DNA of 64,000 nt, taken from assembly GCA_006503475.1 (NCBI GenBank), contig RSEH01000174.1:1-64000 (forward strand), given 5' to 3'. The notes beneath the pieces were generated by a model that did no database searches, was not told the DNA's origin, and was given only the letters and a program-made list of their open reading frames with translations. Numbering within the stretch: the first letter of the stretch is position 1; each line of letters begins with the position of its first letter. This DNA comes from Stentor roeselii (taxonomy: Eukaryota > Ciliophora > Heterotrichea > Heterotrichida > Stentoridae). This document shows positions 56,494 through 64,000 of this stretch, in pieces. Made by a program: the position numbers and the translations under genes.

Positions 56494-56844
56494 CTAGACA
56501 TTAAAACTCTCTCCACATCCGCAAGTCCCTTTCGCGTTCGGGTTGTTAAAAACGAACTCTTGTTGAAGAGGGGTGTTTATGTAGTCCATTGTAGTACCGA
56601 TCACGAACATCTGAGCCTTCGCATCGACTGCCACTTTCACGCCTTCGACTTCGACGATTTCGTCAGTTCTGGATTTTTCTTTCATGTATTCCATTGTGTA
56701 GGAAAGGCCATTGCAGCCTCTTTTCCTTACACCGATTTTCACCCCGATGTCATTTTCGCCTTTTTCTTTTATCAACTCTTTCAGTCGGGACGCGGCGGCT
56801 TCTGTCACTTTGAAGAAAGTTGAAGTTGCGAAGTACCGAATCAT
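56494..56844 (-). CDS. ISCA1: Iron-sulfur cluster assembly protein ISCA1 (A-type carrier)
   Basis: 116 residues. A short presequence (MIRYFATSTFFK) fits mitochondrial import. The HesB/IscA domain has AASRLKELIKEKG, VRKRGCNGLSYTMEY with the first ligand Cys and the conserved C-terminal GTCGCGESFNV with the Cys-Gly-Cys pair. All three cluster-binding cysteines are present. It delivers Fe-S clusters to mitochondrial [4Fe-4S] enzymes. Its ATG lies 14 bp from the divergent gene at 56859. Confidence 0.95.
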   Translation of the reverse strand: MIRYFATSTFFKVTEAAASRLKELIKEKGENDIGVKIGVRKRGCNGLSYTMEYMKEKSRTDEIVEVEGVKVAVDAKAQMFVIGTTMDYINTPLQQEFVFNNPNAKGTCGCGESFNV

Positions 56845-56858
56845 TTATTATTTTTGTA
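56845..56858. promoter_or_regulatory. 14-bp divergent intergenic gap (ISCA1 / 56859 gene)
   Basis: ttattatttttgta is all that separates two ATGs. ISCA1 fixes one side firmly by homology. Confidence 0.55.
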
Positions 56859-57380
56859 ATGGATTATGTGGATCACCGCACTTTTATCAAAAAGAACTGG
56901 GATAAAGATCGACAGTCTCATAGGGAAAGAATTGATGTTATTGTTACGTCTCCGAGTAATAGGATTGATAATAAATTGAGTCCGCTTCATCATAAAGCAC
57001 CGTGCTGGAAAAAACCTAAGTCGATTATCAAGAATCCTCAGTATTTGACACAGGCTCACTTGAAATCTTTAGACAAAATCAAGAAAAGATCAGTTAGCAA
57101 AGATTTAGTCGATAGAATAGAGTCCATCAACGGTTATTCGACCCTATCAAAGAAGTTCAGGACTTCATCATCTTTAAAAAAGTCTAAAAACCCGCGAGAT
57201 GACCTAAGATTGACTCAGGTCAAGTCGAACCTTTCGATCCATACATGGCAGAAGGACTTCAAAAGAGCCATGAGTTATAAAAAAAGGATTTCTAAGCCTC
57301 ACGTGGAACAAAAACACAAAAAAAGACAGTCACAAAAGAAAAGGCCATTGATTGAGGTGCAGTTTTTAAGTTTAAACTGA
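56859..57380 (+). CDS. Small very basic protein, unknown
   Basis: 173 residues from ATG 56859; the frame extends 13 codons upstream but into ISCA1. Lys/Arg/Ser-rich throughout (KKSKNPRDDLRLTQ, HKKRQSQKKRP), no membrane segment or known domain. Possibly a cytoskeletal or nucleic-acid-associated protein. The stop is TGA, with TAA two codons later, and the acyl-CoA oxidase ATG follows after 6 bp. Confidence 0.7.
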   Translation: MDYVDHRTFIKKNWDKDRQSHRERIDVIVTSPSNRIDNKLSPLHHKAPCWKKPKSIIKNPQYLTQAHLKSLDKIKKRSVSKDLVDRIESINGYSTLSKKFRTSSSLKKSKNPRDDLRLTQVKSNLSIHTWQKDFKRAMSYKKRISKPHVEQKHKKRQSQKKRPLIEVQFLSLN

Positions 57381-57386
57381 TATTAA

Positions 57387-59306
57387 ATGGATGTTGAAAG
57401 AAAAGAATCGAATTTAGACAAGGATGCCTTGGCAGGTCTTATTCACTCTTATACCCACATTGGAGTTCCGATAGCTCGAATAAGAGAACTCAGAAAAAAA
57501 TGTATGGAAACCCCTGACCTGGTAATAAGCCATTCATATTACTACGAGTCTCGTGAAGAATCAATCATTCGAAGTTTAAAATATTCCAAAGCCATTCAAA
57601 ATTTCATCAAAGTTAACTCTTTACTACCTTCTGAGGAGCCCATAGTTTACCAGTCCTCATACGGTCTTCATTCTCTAAACCTAAACTACGTCCTGGCCTT
57701 GCCAGCTCTAGCCCTTCAAAGTGACGAAGATCAGATAAAAGAATGGCTTCCCAAGTTAAAATCTTTAGAAATAATCGCCTGTTACGCCCAGACTGAACTA
57801 AGCCACGGTTCAAACGTGCGAGGAATCGAAACAGAAGCAGTCTACGACCATTCAAGACAAGAGTTCGTAATAACAAGTCCATCAATAAGTTCTTGCAAAT
57901 GGTGGATTGGAACTGCGGGTCTTTGTGCGAATCACGCTTTGCTTATTGCCCAGTTGAAGATTCAGGGGAGGGCCTTCGGCCCTCACGCGTTTTTTATTCA
58001 AGTCAGGTCTTTCGAGACTCATGACTTGCTGCCTGGAGTCGAGATGGGAGACATCGGGCCGAAGATGGGACTGGACCATATGGACAACGGGTATTTAAAG
58101 TTTTCTCAGTTTCGGGTACCTAAACGAGCCATGCTCAATCGTTTCGCTCGGATCAGTGAAAAAGGAAAATATCAGTTGATTGATAAAAATGGTATCAAAA
58201 TATTGTATCTTTCACTTGTTGCTTCTAGATTTGGGATTATTGTTTCGAGCTGGTTTAACCTTGCTTGTGCATTGACCATAACCATAAGGTACTCCATCCT
58301 CAGAAAGCAATTTAACGACCCAGAAAAAAAAGGAGTAGAAAAAAAAATCCTCGATTATCAAATCCAACAATTCAAATTATTCATCCCTCTGGCATTTTTA
58401 TTCGGAATAATTTTTTCCAGAAAAACTTTCTTTGCCCTAATGGAATGTGCAAAAAAAGAAGTAGACGAAAAAAAAGGTCGAAGTTTGCAATTCACTCATG
58501 CAATAATGTCTTTATTCAAATCCTTTTTCACCGAAACCTGTGTAAAATTCATCGCTCAGCTAAGATCCTCCTGCGGCGGACACGGTTTTTTAAAGATTTC
58601 CGGCTTGCCAACTCTTTATTTCGCATCAATTCCAACAATAACCTACGAAGGCGACAACCATATCTTAACACTTCAAGCTGTAAAGTTCATAATTTCCTTA
58701 GCCGGGAAAGAACCTCCTGATATTTTCAAGTTCTTGTTTCAACCACTGACAGAACTTCAAGGCCCTGTAGACGACCCTGTTTTTATCGAGAAATCTTTGG
58801 AAAATATCGCAAAAAGTAAATTAAAAAGAATTTTAAACAGGTTTAACTTACTCATGGCCAAGTTCGGAAATAAAGAAAAAGTTTGGAATGATTTTTTACA
58901 AGTTGAAGGAATCGCTTTTGGGTTTTGGGTCGCCCAAGCGATTTTTTACAAGAGTTTTTTGAAAGAAAGTTTAGAGATCGCTGATGAAGGTGTGAAAAAA
59001 GCGATTGGATCACTTAGAACTCTTTATTTTTTAGATGTTTTAGATCAAGGAAGGGTAGAACTGAAGTTTTTTGATGGTTTAGATGACCTTCAAGGAATTA
59101 AAATGAGTTATTTAGCTGAGGTACGAAAACATGCACTTGTTCTTATTGAAGCTTTTGAGATACCAGATGGCGTTTTGAATACAGCGATTGGAAGAAAAGA
59201 AGGAGATCCTTACCATCAACTATTTGAAGAAAATTCGAAACTAAATCAACTGAACCTAAAAAATTTCTCAAAAGTAGCAAAAAAAGTAATAAACCCTAAA
59301 CTTTAA
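57387..59306 (+). CDS. ACOX: Peroxisomal acyl-CoA oxidase
   Basis: 639 residues, the normal length. Flavin and substrate motifs: CYAQTELSHGSNVRGIETEA (the TELGHGSxxxxLET signature), KWWIGTAGLCANHALL, GLDHMDNGYLKFSQFRVPK, SSCGGHGFLKISGLP and PTITYEGDN with the catalytic Glu. It oxidises acyl-CoA to trans-2-enoyl-CoA, giving hydrogen peroxide, the first step of peroxisomal beta-oxidation. The C-terminus is NPKL, a plausible variant PTS1. Its last 13 codons overlap the convergent PAC3-like gene by 39 bp. Confidence 0.95.
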   Translation: MDVERKESNLDKDALAGLIHSYTHIGVPIARIRELRKKCMETPDLVISHSYYYESREESIIRSLKYSKAIQNFIKVNSLLPSEEPIVYQSSYGLHSLNLNYVLALPALALQSDEDQIKEWLPKLKSLEIIACYAQTELSHGSNVRGIETEAVYDHSRQEFVITSPSISSCKWWIGTAGLCANHALLIAQLKIQGRAFGPHAFFIQVRSFETHDLLPGVEMGDIGPKMGLDHMDNGYLKFSQFRVPKRAMLNRFARISEKGKYQLIDKNGIKILYLSLVASRFGIIVSSWFNLACALTITIRYSILRKQFNDPEKKGVEKKILDYQIQQFKLFIPLAFLFGIIFSRKTFFALMECAKKEVDEKKGRSLQFTHAIMSLFKSFFTETCVKFIAQLRSSCGGHGFLKISGLPTLYFASIPTITYEGDNHILTLQAVKFIISLAGKEPPDIFKFLFQPLTELQGPVDDPVFIEKSLENIAKSKLKRILNRFNLLMAKFGNKEKVWNDFLQVEGIAFGFWVAQAIFYKSFLKESLEIADEGVKKAIGSLRTLYFLDVLDQGRVELKFFDGLDDLQGIKMSYLAEVRKHALVLIEAFEIPDGVLNTAIGRKEGDPYHQLFEENSKLNQLNLKNFSKVAKKVINPKL

Positions 59307-59639
59307 AAGATAGGCTAAATTTTTTAATATTAAGTTGAAAGTTTCAATGTCTTGAGTGACTAAAGAACAGATGATCATCAGTTTTGGAATTCCTAGTTTT
59401 TCAATGATTCCTCGAGCTAAGGCTATAGACCATTCATCACATCGATCTCCGAACTTAACCTCGATATTATAAACTTTTTCCTCATTCTGAGACTCAGGGT
59501 TCTCGATTTCAGCCAAAATGAAATTTCCAAGCTTGTTAACCTGCGTGATCAGCAGAAAGGCTCCGTTAGAGTACTGAGAAAAATGAACTCTTATTGGATT
59601 AACTGCGTTGATCACGTAGTCTAAGTTTTGGATCGACAT
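59268..59639 (-). CDS. PSMG3: Proteasome assembly chaperone 3-like protein
   Basis: 123 residues. The pattern follows human PAC3: AFLLITQVNKLGNFILAEIE for the LVLVTQFGKMGTLVSLE strand, VKFGDRCDEWSIALARGII for VLLGQDEPLIHVFAKNLV, and CSLVTQDIETFNLILKNL for the last helix. PAC3 pairs with PAC4 to guide assembly of the 20S proteasome alpha ring in the cytosol. The C-terminus overlaps the end of the acyl-CoA oxidase gene on the other strand. The call rests on pattern alignment across the whole length. Confidence 0.7.
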   Translation of the reverse strand: MSIQNLDYVINAVNPIRVHFSQYSNGAFLLITQVNKLGNFILAEIENPESQNEEKVYNIEVKFGDRCDEWSIALARGIIEKLGIPKLMIICSLVTQDIETFNLILKNLAYLLKFRVYYFFCYF

Positions 59640-59650
59640 TTATTATTACC

Positions 59651-60550
59651 TCAAACATAAGAATAAGTCACTTGGTATAAAAAATTCTTCAAATAAACTT
59701 CGCAGCCACTTTGAATAAAGAAAGATTTTTCATGTTCTTCTCCTTGCTGATTTTTTAACATCAAGAAAGTTTTTTGTGAACTGAGTAAAACAGGATTTTT
59801 TAACACCCACTTGTTGCTTCTTTTTTTTAGTGTTAGGAAAGGAACTCTAGTTATATTAAACTGCTTGCTCAGGTCTTTGATACTTGAAAAAAATTTCCTT
59901 GTTTCACTGGAAATTTTTTTTGATTCGTGGTTGAATACTTCTAAGGTGCAAGAACTTGTATCAAGGTCTTTTATTTTCATTTTAAAACTGTTTGTCATGT
60001 CTATCTCATAACCCTTTTCTAGCTCTAATGAAAAAAATTGCACCCTGAGGTCTGAATTTGAATTCACGAAAACGAGTCCGTTATAATTGATAAATCCGGT
60101 TTTTCTGCAGTCATGAGAACAGTTCCCTGATTCGTCTAGTCTCAAACTTTCATAATTTTTTATCCTTTGAACGATTTTATAAGACTTTTTTCCAAAAGTG
60201 ATATTTTTAAGTTTTATCAAAATCTCATGAAATTCTCCTCCCAAGTTCTTTAAATTTCCTAAAATTTGCATATTCTCCTCATTTTTCATAGATTTTCCAA
60301 TATTTCTCACCTGTTCAAAGCTCAAAAAGTTAAAAAGTTCCATCAAAGACTCAAGTAAACTTTCACTATCCTGACAAAAAGCAAGTTTTTTATAAACCCT
60401 TGAAATTTCAACTAATTCCAGTTCATTTGACTGAACATTACTTAAAATTCCTCTAAAAAACTCGTTAATTTTTTCAGTATTTCTATTAAAAATCGAGTTC
60501 TGAACGAATTCACGAATTAATTGAATCTTATCCGCTCTTTCACAGTCCAT
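59651..60550 (-). CDS. Protein of unknown function
   Basis: 299 residues from ATG 60550; the frame extends 32 codons upstream but into HslV. N-terminal ~140 residues are helical, the rest beta-rich, with CSHDCRKTGFINYNGLVFVNS near residue 145. No known domain or membrane segment. Lies 11 bp from the PAC3-like start on the same strand, and 15 bp separate its ATG from that of HslV. Confidence 0.72.
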   Translation of the reverse strand: MDCERADKIQLIREFVQNSIFNRNTEKINEFFRGILSNVQSNELELVEISRVYKKLAFCQDSESLLESLMELFNFLSFEQVRNIGKSMKNEENMQILGNLKNLGGEFHEILIKLKNITFGKKSYKIVQRIKNYESLRLDESGNCSHDCRKTGFINYNGLVFVNSNSDLRVQFFSLELEKGYEIDMTNSFKMKIKDLDTSSCTLEVFNHESKKISSETRKFFSSIKDLSKQFNITRVPFLTLKKRSNKWVLKNPVLLSSQKTFLMLKNQQGEEHEKSFFIQSGCEVYLKNFLYQVTYSYV

Positions 60551-60565
60551 TATATAATATTCGAC
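60551..60565. promoter_or_regulatory. 15-bp divergent intergenic gap (59651 gene / HslV)
   Basis: tatataatattcgac separates two ATGs. HslV homology fixes the right-hand start closely. Confidence 0.55.
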
Positions 60566-61114
60566 ATGTCCAAGCTTCAATGGGTAAGCACGACGATTTT
60601 GGCAGTCAGAAGACAGAACCAAGCAGTCATTATTGGAGATGGACAAGTCAGTCTCGGTCCGACTATCTTCAAAAATAATGCAAAAAAGATCAGAAAATTA
60701 GCTGATGGGGTCCTTTGCGGGTTCGCTGGAAGTGCTGCTGATGCACTCACTTTGGTCGAAAGACTGGAAAATCAAATCGAAAAGTTACCAAATCAAACTT
60801 TAAGAGCTTGTGTTAATGTTGCTAAGGCCTGGAGGACTGAAAAATATTTGAAACATTTGGAAGCTAGTATTATTGTTGTTGATAAGGATCATCTTATTGA
60901 ACTTGATGGAAGTGGAAATGTTATTGAGATTACTGATGGAATTGTTGGAATCGGAAGTGGAGGACTTTATGCTGTCTCGGCGGCTAGAGCGCTTTTACAG
61001 CATACTGAACTAAGTGCTGAACAGATTGCTGAAAATGCGATGAAGATTGCGGCGGATATTTGCATTTACACAAATCATAATTGGGTTAAGGAGAAGGTTG
61101 AATGGAAGGATTAA
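60566..61114 (+). CDS. hslV: ATP-dependent protease proteolytic subunit HslV (ClpQ)
   Basis: 182 residues. After a very short leader MSKLQWVS comes TTILAVRRQNQAVIIGDGQ, where the mature N-terminal Thr-Thr nucleophile is the expected processing site. It continues with the KKIRKLADGVLCGFAGSAAD-type pattern (shown as GVLCGFAGSAADALTL) and GIGSGGLYAVSAARAL, as in bacterial HslV. HslV forms a dodecameric threonine protease with the HslU ATPase. Eukaryotic copies are mitochondrial and scattered among protists. The eight-residue leader is short for a mitochondrial presequence; ATG 60566 is the first usable one. Confidence 0.95.
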   Translation: MSKLQWVSTTILAVRRQNQAVIIGDGQVSLGPTIFKNNAKKIRKLADGVLCGFAGSAADALTLVERLENQIEKLPNQTLRACVNVAKAWRTEKYLKHLEASIIVVDKDHLIELDGSGNVIEITDGIVGIGSGGLYAVSAARALLQHTELSAEQIAENAMKIAADICIYTNHNWVKEKVEWKD

Positions 61115-61147
61115 TTAGATCTATTAATTCCTTAACGATTTAATATA

Positions 61148-62143
61148 ATGAGCTACGAAGCCATCTGGAAAAGTATCATTCGTCCTCCTCGTGAAAACTA
61201 CCCCCTTTCATCCCTAGGTCCATCAAGATTTTCAATCCGAGGCCGAAACTTCCGAAGAAAAGACCTAATTCTCGAAAATCCCCGTGGTCAAAAACTCCAA
61301 TGTTCCCATTTCCTTCCAAGAAAGCACGAAAGAGTATCAAAAGTCCTTCCATGCGTAGTTTACCTCCACTGCAACGCAGGTTCCCGTTTAGAGTCACTAA
61401 GTCTAGTAAAAAAGCTACTTCCCTCAAACATCACAGTCTTTTCATTTGACTTTTCAGGTTGTGGACTATCAGAAGGCGAGTATATCACTTTAGGCTGGCA
61501 TGAAAAAGACGACTTAAAAGCAGTAATCGAATATTTAAGACTTACTCGAAAAGTGAGTTTTATCGGCCTTTGTGGAAGAAGCATGGGGGCCGTGACAGCA
61601 CTTTTATATGGAGAAACTGACCCGAGTATCGCTGCTATTGTTGCTGATAGTCCTTTTTATTCACTTAGAAAAGTGATTAAGGACCAAGTGAATAAATACG
61701 CAAAAATTCCTGGATTTATTATCTCTGCTGCGAGAAAACTTGTAAAGAAGACAATTTTGAAGAAAACTGGATTTGATATCGATTTACTTGATATAAAAAA
61801 ACATGTTTCGGAATGTTTTATTCCTATTCTTTTTTGTCATGGGGTCAATGATAATTTTATCAAACCTTATCATACGGAAAAGCTTTTTTTGAAGTATGGA
61901 GGGGAAAAGGATAGATTATTGGTTGATGGAGATCATAATTCAGTTAGGCCTAAGTATTTTTTTGATTCAGTTGCGATTTATTTTTATAATGCTCTTCAAT
62001 GTGACCTGCTCCCGGATCCAAGGATAAGCCATAGTCGTAAAATCTCTCAAAAGTTGCCTAAATCGATTAACCTAGAAGCAAGTTTCAAATTTCAAAAACA
62101 ATTAGATGAGGAAGATGAGCTTATATTGCAAGTTTCAGGGTAA
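61148..62143 (+). CDS. Alpha/beta hydrolase (serine aminopeptidase S33 / ABHD17-like)
   Basis: 331 residues. Core motifs: VVYLHCNAGSRLESL (oxyanion region HCNAGS), FSFDFSGCGLSEGEYITLG, nucleophile GLCGRSMGAVTALLYG with Ser near residue 144, acid loop LFCHGVNDNFIKP, and His in GDHNSVRPKYF. The full Ser-Asp-His triad is present. This form (HGNAxD, GxSEGxP) is shared with ABHD17-type depalmitoylases and BEM46-like hydrolases; the substrate is unknown. The N-terminus (IIRPPRENYPLSSLGPSRF) matches a common protist subfamily. Confidence 0.92.
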   Translation: MSYEAIWKSIIRPPRENYPLSSLGPSRFSIRGRNFRRKDLILENPRGQKLQCSHFLPRKHERVSKVLPCVVYLHCNAGSRLESLSLVKKLLPSNITVFSFDFSGCGLSEGEYITLGWHEKDDLKAVIEYLRLTRKVSFIGLCGRSMGAVTALLYGETDPSIAAIVADSPFYSLRKVIKDQVNKYAKIPGFIISAARKLVKKTILKKTGFDIDLLDIKKHVSECFIPILFCHGVNDNFIKPYHTEKLFLKYGGEKDRLLVDGDHNSVRPKYFFDSVAIYFYNALQCDLLPDPRISHSRKISQKLPKSINLEASFKFQKQLDEEDELILQVSG

Positions 62144-62260
62144 TAAATGTAATAAATTAGAAATTTTAGTAAAATTAGGTAGTTTGAAGCTTAAACTCAA
62201 ATTCTATTCACATTTATCAATTCATATGATTAAAGGAAACCACAGATAACAGATTATAAT

Positions 62261-64000
62261 ATGAAATGTTCGTATCCTGTATGTTCAGAAGTAATCAAAA
62301 CGCCTCAAACATGTAAAACGTGCCAACAAGTGACCTATTGCAGTACGAACTGTCGCGTGCAAGACTTCTACAAGAATCATAAAAATATTTGTAAACCGTC
62401 ATCAGTACCATCTTCAATTAACTCTTCTAAAGCAACTCAATCCAAAAAGTCCCCTCTCGATGATTATGAAATAACTTCTCAAGTCCTGGGGTCAGGTTCA
62501 TACGGTGAGGTTAAGCTAATAAAACACAAGTCTTCATCCGAGCTATTCGCCCTAAAGCAAATCAACAAAAAAGTCCTAGAAGAAGAAAAAACATCCCCTG
62601 ACTTAATTTTACGAGAAATTTCAGTCCATAAGTCCCTTTCCCACCCAAACATAATAAAACTGATCGACAGTTTCGAAGACTCCACCCACATCTTCATAAT
62701 TCTCGAATACGCTTCACAAGGTAACTTATTCGAACTAATAAAATCCCAAGTCAAGCTAAAAGAATCAATCGCCCGAAAAATTCATAGACAAGCCGTCGAA
62801 GCAGTAAAATATTTAAATGAAAACTCAATCGTCCATCGCGACATAAAGCCCGAAAATGTTCTGATTTCCGAAGAAATGACTGTAAAACTCTGTGATTTCG
62901 GATGGTGCGTGAAAGGAGAAGAACTCAGATCAACCTTCTGCGGGACTCTCGATTACATGGCTCCTGAAATGGTCAGAAGCCAGAAACATTCTCACGAAGT
63001 AGACGTCTGGGCTTTAGGAGTGCTTTTATTCGAAATGACTCACGGATACCCGCCTTTCCAAGGCTCAAGAGACTCAGAAAAGCTTTTTAATATCGTCAAT
63101 TGCAACTTTCAATTCGCTGAATGGGTCTCGAACAATGCACAGGACTTAATTCAGAAAATGATTCAAAAGGACCCGAAGAAAAGAATAAAGGTGAAAGAAA
63201 TTGATTTGCATCCTTTTTATCAGGAAGTTCAGTTTGAGATGCCTATGAAAGTAGGAGATTCTTTTAGGTATTATGTACCGGGATATGGAATGGATGATGG
63301 AATTTTAATTACTGTTGGACCTGAATGTCAGGTCTTTTTTCAGAAGTCGAAAAAAAAAATTGAGTTGAATTCTGAGGAAATTTTAAGAAGACTGCAGAAA
63401 AAAGGAAAAAATGAAATTGGTGATAGTGGGTCGAGTGAAAAAATTAAAAAAGGACTTGTTGCTGAAAGAATAGAAAAATATCAAGTGAAAGTAGAAAAAC
63501 GAGATGTTTTAGAAAAACCTTTGAAGTTCTTTAATATTAAAGGTGTTGAAAACAGTTACCTTTCTGATAATCGTTCTTTTCAGAACTCTCCAAATAACAG
63601 TTTCAGTAAGTTCCTCAGTGCAAATGAATCACTTGCCAGTTCCCTATCAGAGAGAAAAAACACTTCATCAAGTAAAAACTTATCAAAACCGATTCCAACC
63701 CACCCAAAAGTCCCAGTTCTTTTAAATCTAAAAAAAGAAAGACCTTTAAACGACTCAATGCTAAGCTTAAACGAGCGTCTTGAGCTTCTGGCGCAATCAA
63801 GAAGTGAAATCGATTCAAAAGACCTGAAAGACTCAAGCAGTGAAAATTCAAAAAATCTAAAAAAACAAGAAATTCCAGAAACTGTAAATTACGAGAAACT
63901 TCCAATAGAAGAAAGTATTTACAGCAACTTAAATGAATGGATCCGAACACCTGTCAGAAGGAAAAAAAAGAGGCAAAGGCCTCAGAACAACTTAAATTTG
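62261..64000 (+). CDS. MYND zinc finger plus Aurora-like Ser/Thr kinase, 3' end outside window
   Basis: 580 codons open to the right edge. Residues 3-43 form a MYND finger: CSYPVC, CKTCQQVTYCSTNC, then HKNIC with the usual spacing. The kinase domain at about 68-325 has GSGSYGEVKL, FALKQI, HRDIKPENVL, CDFGWCV and STFCGTLDYMAPEM; the DFGW plus CGTLDY set is Aurora-like. A beta-rich stretch follows (DSFRYYVPGYGMDDGILITV), then a Ser/Lys-rich tail. All kinase residues are present. A MYND finger in front of an Aurora-like kinase is unusual and suggests protein-protein targeting. Confidence 0.9.
   Translation, partial: MKCSYPVCSEVIKTPQTCKTCQQVTYCSTNCRVQDFYKNHKNICKPSSVPSSINSSKATQSKKSPLDDYEITSQVLGSGSYGEVKLIKHKSSSELFALKQINKKVLEEEKTSPDLILREISVHKSLSHPNIIKLIDSFEDSTHIFIILEYASQGNLFELIKSQVKLKESIARKIHRQAVEAVKYLNENSIVHRDIKPENVLISEEMTVKLCDFGWCVKGEELRSTFCGTLDYMAPEMVRSQKHSHEVDVWALGVLLFEMTHGYPPFQGSRDSEKLFNIVNCNFQFAEWVSNNAQDLIQKMIQKDPKKRIKVKEIDLHPFYQEVQFEMPMKVGDSFRYYVPGYGMDDGILITVGPECQVFFQKSKKKIELNSEEILRRLQKKGKNEIGDSGSSEKIKKGLVAERIEKYQVKVEKRDVLEKPLKFFNIKGVENSYLSDNRSFQNSPNNSFSKFLSANESLASSLSERKNTSSSKNLSKPIPTHPKVPVLLNLKKERPLNDSMLSLNERLELLAQSRSEIDSKDLKDSSSENSKNLKKQEIPETVNYEKLPIEESIYSNLNEWIRTPVRRKKKRQRPQNNLNL

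Noticed and set aside
1-64000. A Blepharisma-like code in which TGA means tryptophan
   Set aside because: All long frames, including the 1993-codon NOT1, use only TGG for conserved Trp and no gene is interrupted by TGA. TGA serves as terminator in several genes (KH gene, 29601 gene, kinesin, 56859 gene), although in these a TAA follows within a few codons, so the gene ends alone cannot prove it.

Overview
The window looks like macronuclear DNA of a heterotrich ciliate close to Stentor. It is AT-rich and packed with short-UTR genes. All recognisable proteins read in the standard code, with tryptophan as TGG. Split genes are interrupted by 15-nt spliceosomal introns (ten seen, GT...AG, with an invariant A at intron position 10), which is the known heterotrich hallmark. 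Interstitial copies of an 8-nt TGTTAGGG repeat match the heterotrich telomere unit as I recall it. Protein kinases are heavily represented (four DYRK-type, one CDPK, one CAMK/AMPK-like, one Aurora-like), as expected from the enlarged Stentor kinome. No tRNA, rRNA, CRISPR or intact mobile element was found.

Layout. 0-6.5 kb: the 3' part of an ARF GTPase, a copine and two tandem DYRK kinases. 6.7-14.1 kb: an RRM/KH protein with a cysteinyl-tRNA-synthetase-like tail, and the CCR4-NOT scaffold NOT1. 14.3-22.5 kb: a compact run with a coiled-coil protein, a UBTD-type ubiquitin-like protein, an ammonium transporter, a Tctex-type dynein light chain, a zinc-finger/AT-hook protein, a tail-anchored protein, a long coiled-coil protein, a Frag1/DRAM-like membrane protein and a KGD4-like mitochondrial protein. 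22.5-32.6 kb: a four-exon Kelch/Cys-rich membrane protein, a macro-domain protein, a PAP2-like membrane protein, an EF-hand axonemal-type protein, an ALDH-like protein and a small acylated protein. 33-47.8 kb: a decayed gene, an FCP/SCP phosphatase, an ArfGAP-like protein, a CDPK, a divergent kinesin, a CAMK-like kinase, an aspartic-protease-like protein, a Pumilio protein, an unidentified helical protein and a DYRK-like kinase. 47.8-51.7 kb: a gene desert that is really a graveyard. It holds a decayed ARF and a decayed Kelch-type gene, both paralogous to live genes elsewhere in this window. 51.7-64 kb: a second ammonium-transporter homologue, a ZZ-finger protein, a fourth DYRK, ISCA1, acyl-CoA oxidase, a PAC3-like proteasome chaperone, mitochondrial HslV, an alpha/beta hydrolase and a MYND-finger/Aurora-like kinase running off the right end.

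Themes. Several divergent gene pairs have only 14-39 bp between their start codons, so promoter information must lie in or next to coding sequence. Convergent genes are 4-29 bp apart or overlap. An unusual number of enzyme homologues have lost catalytic residues (ALDH, PAP2, aspartic protease, ArfGAP, one AMT, the glycine loop and HRD of one DYRK). Synonymous third positions swing between A/C-rich and T/G-rich blocks inside single genes. Functional links include NOT1 with PUF (mRNA decay), ARF with ArfGAP, and HslV with a PAC3-like chaperone. Several nominal open frames start at TTG; for those I moved the start to the first in-frame ATG.
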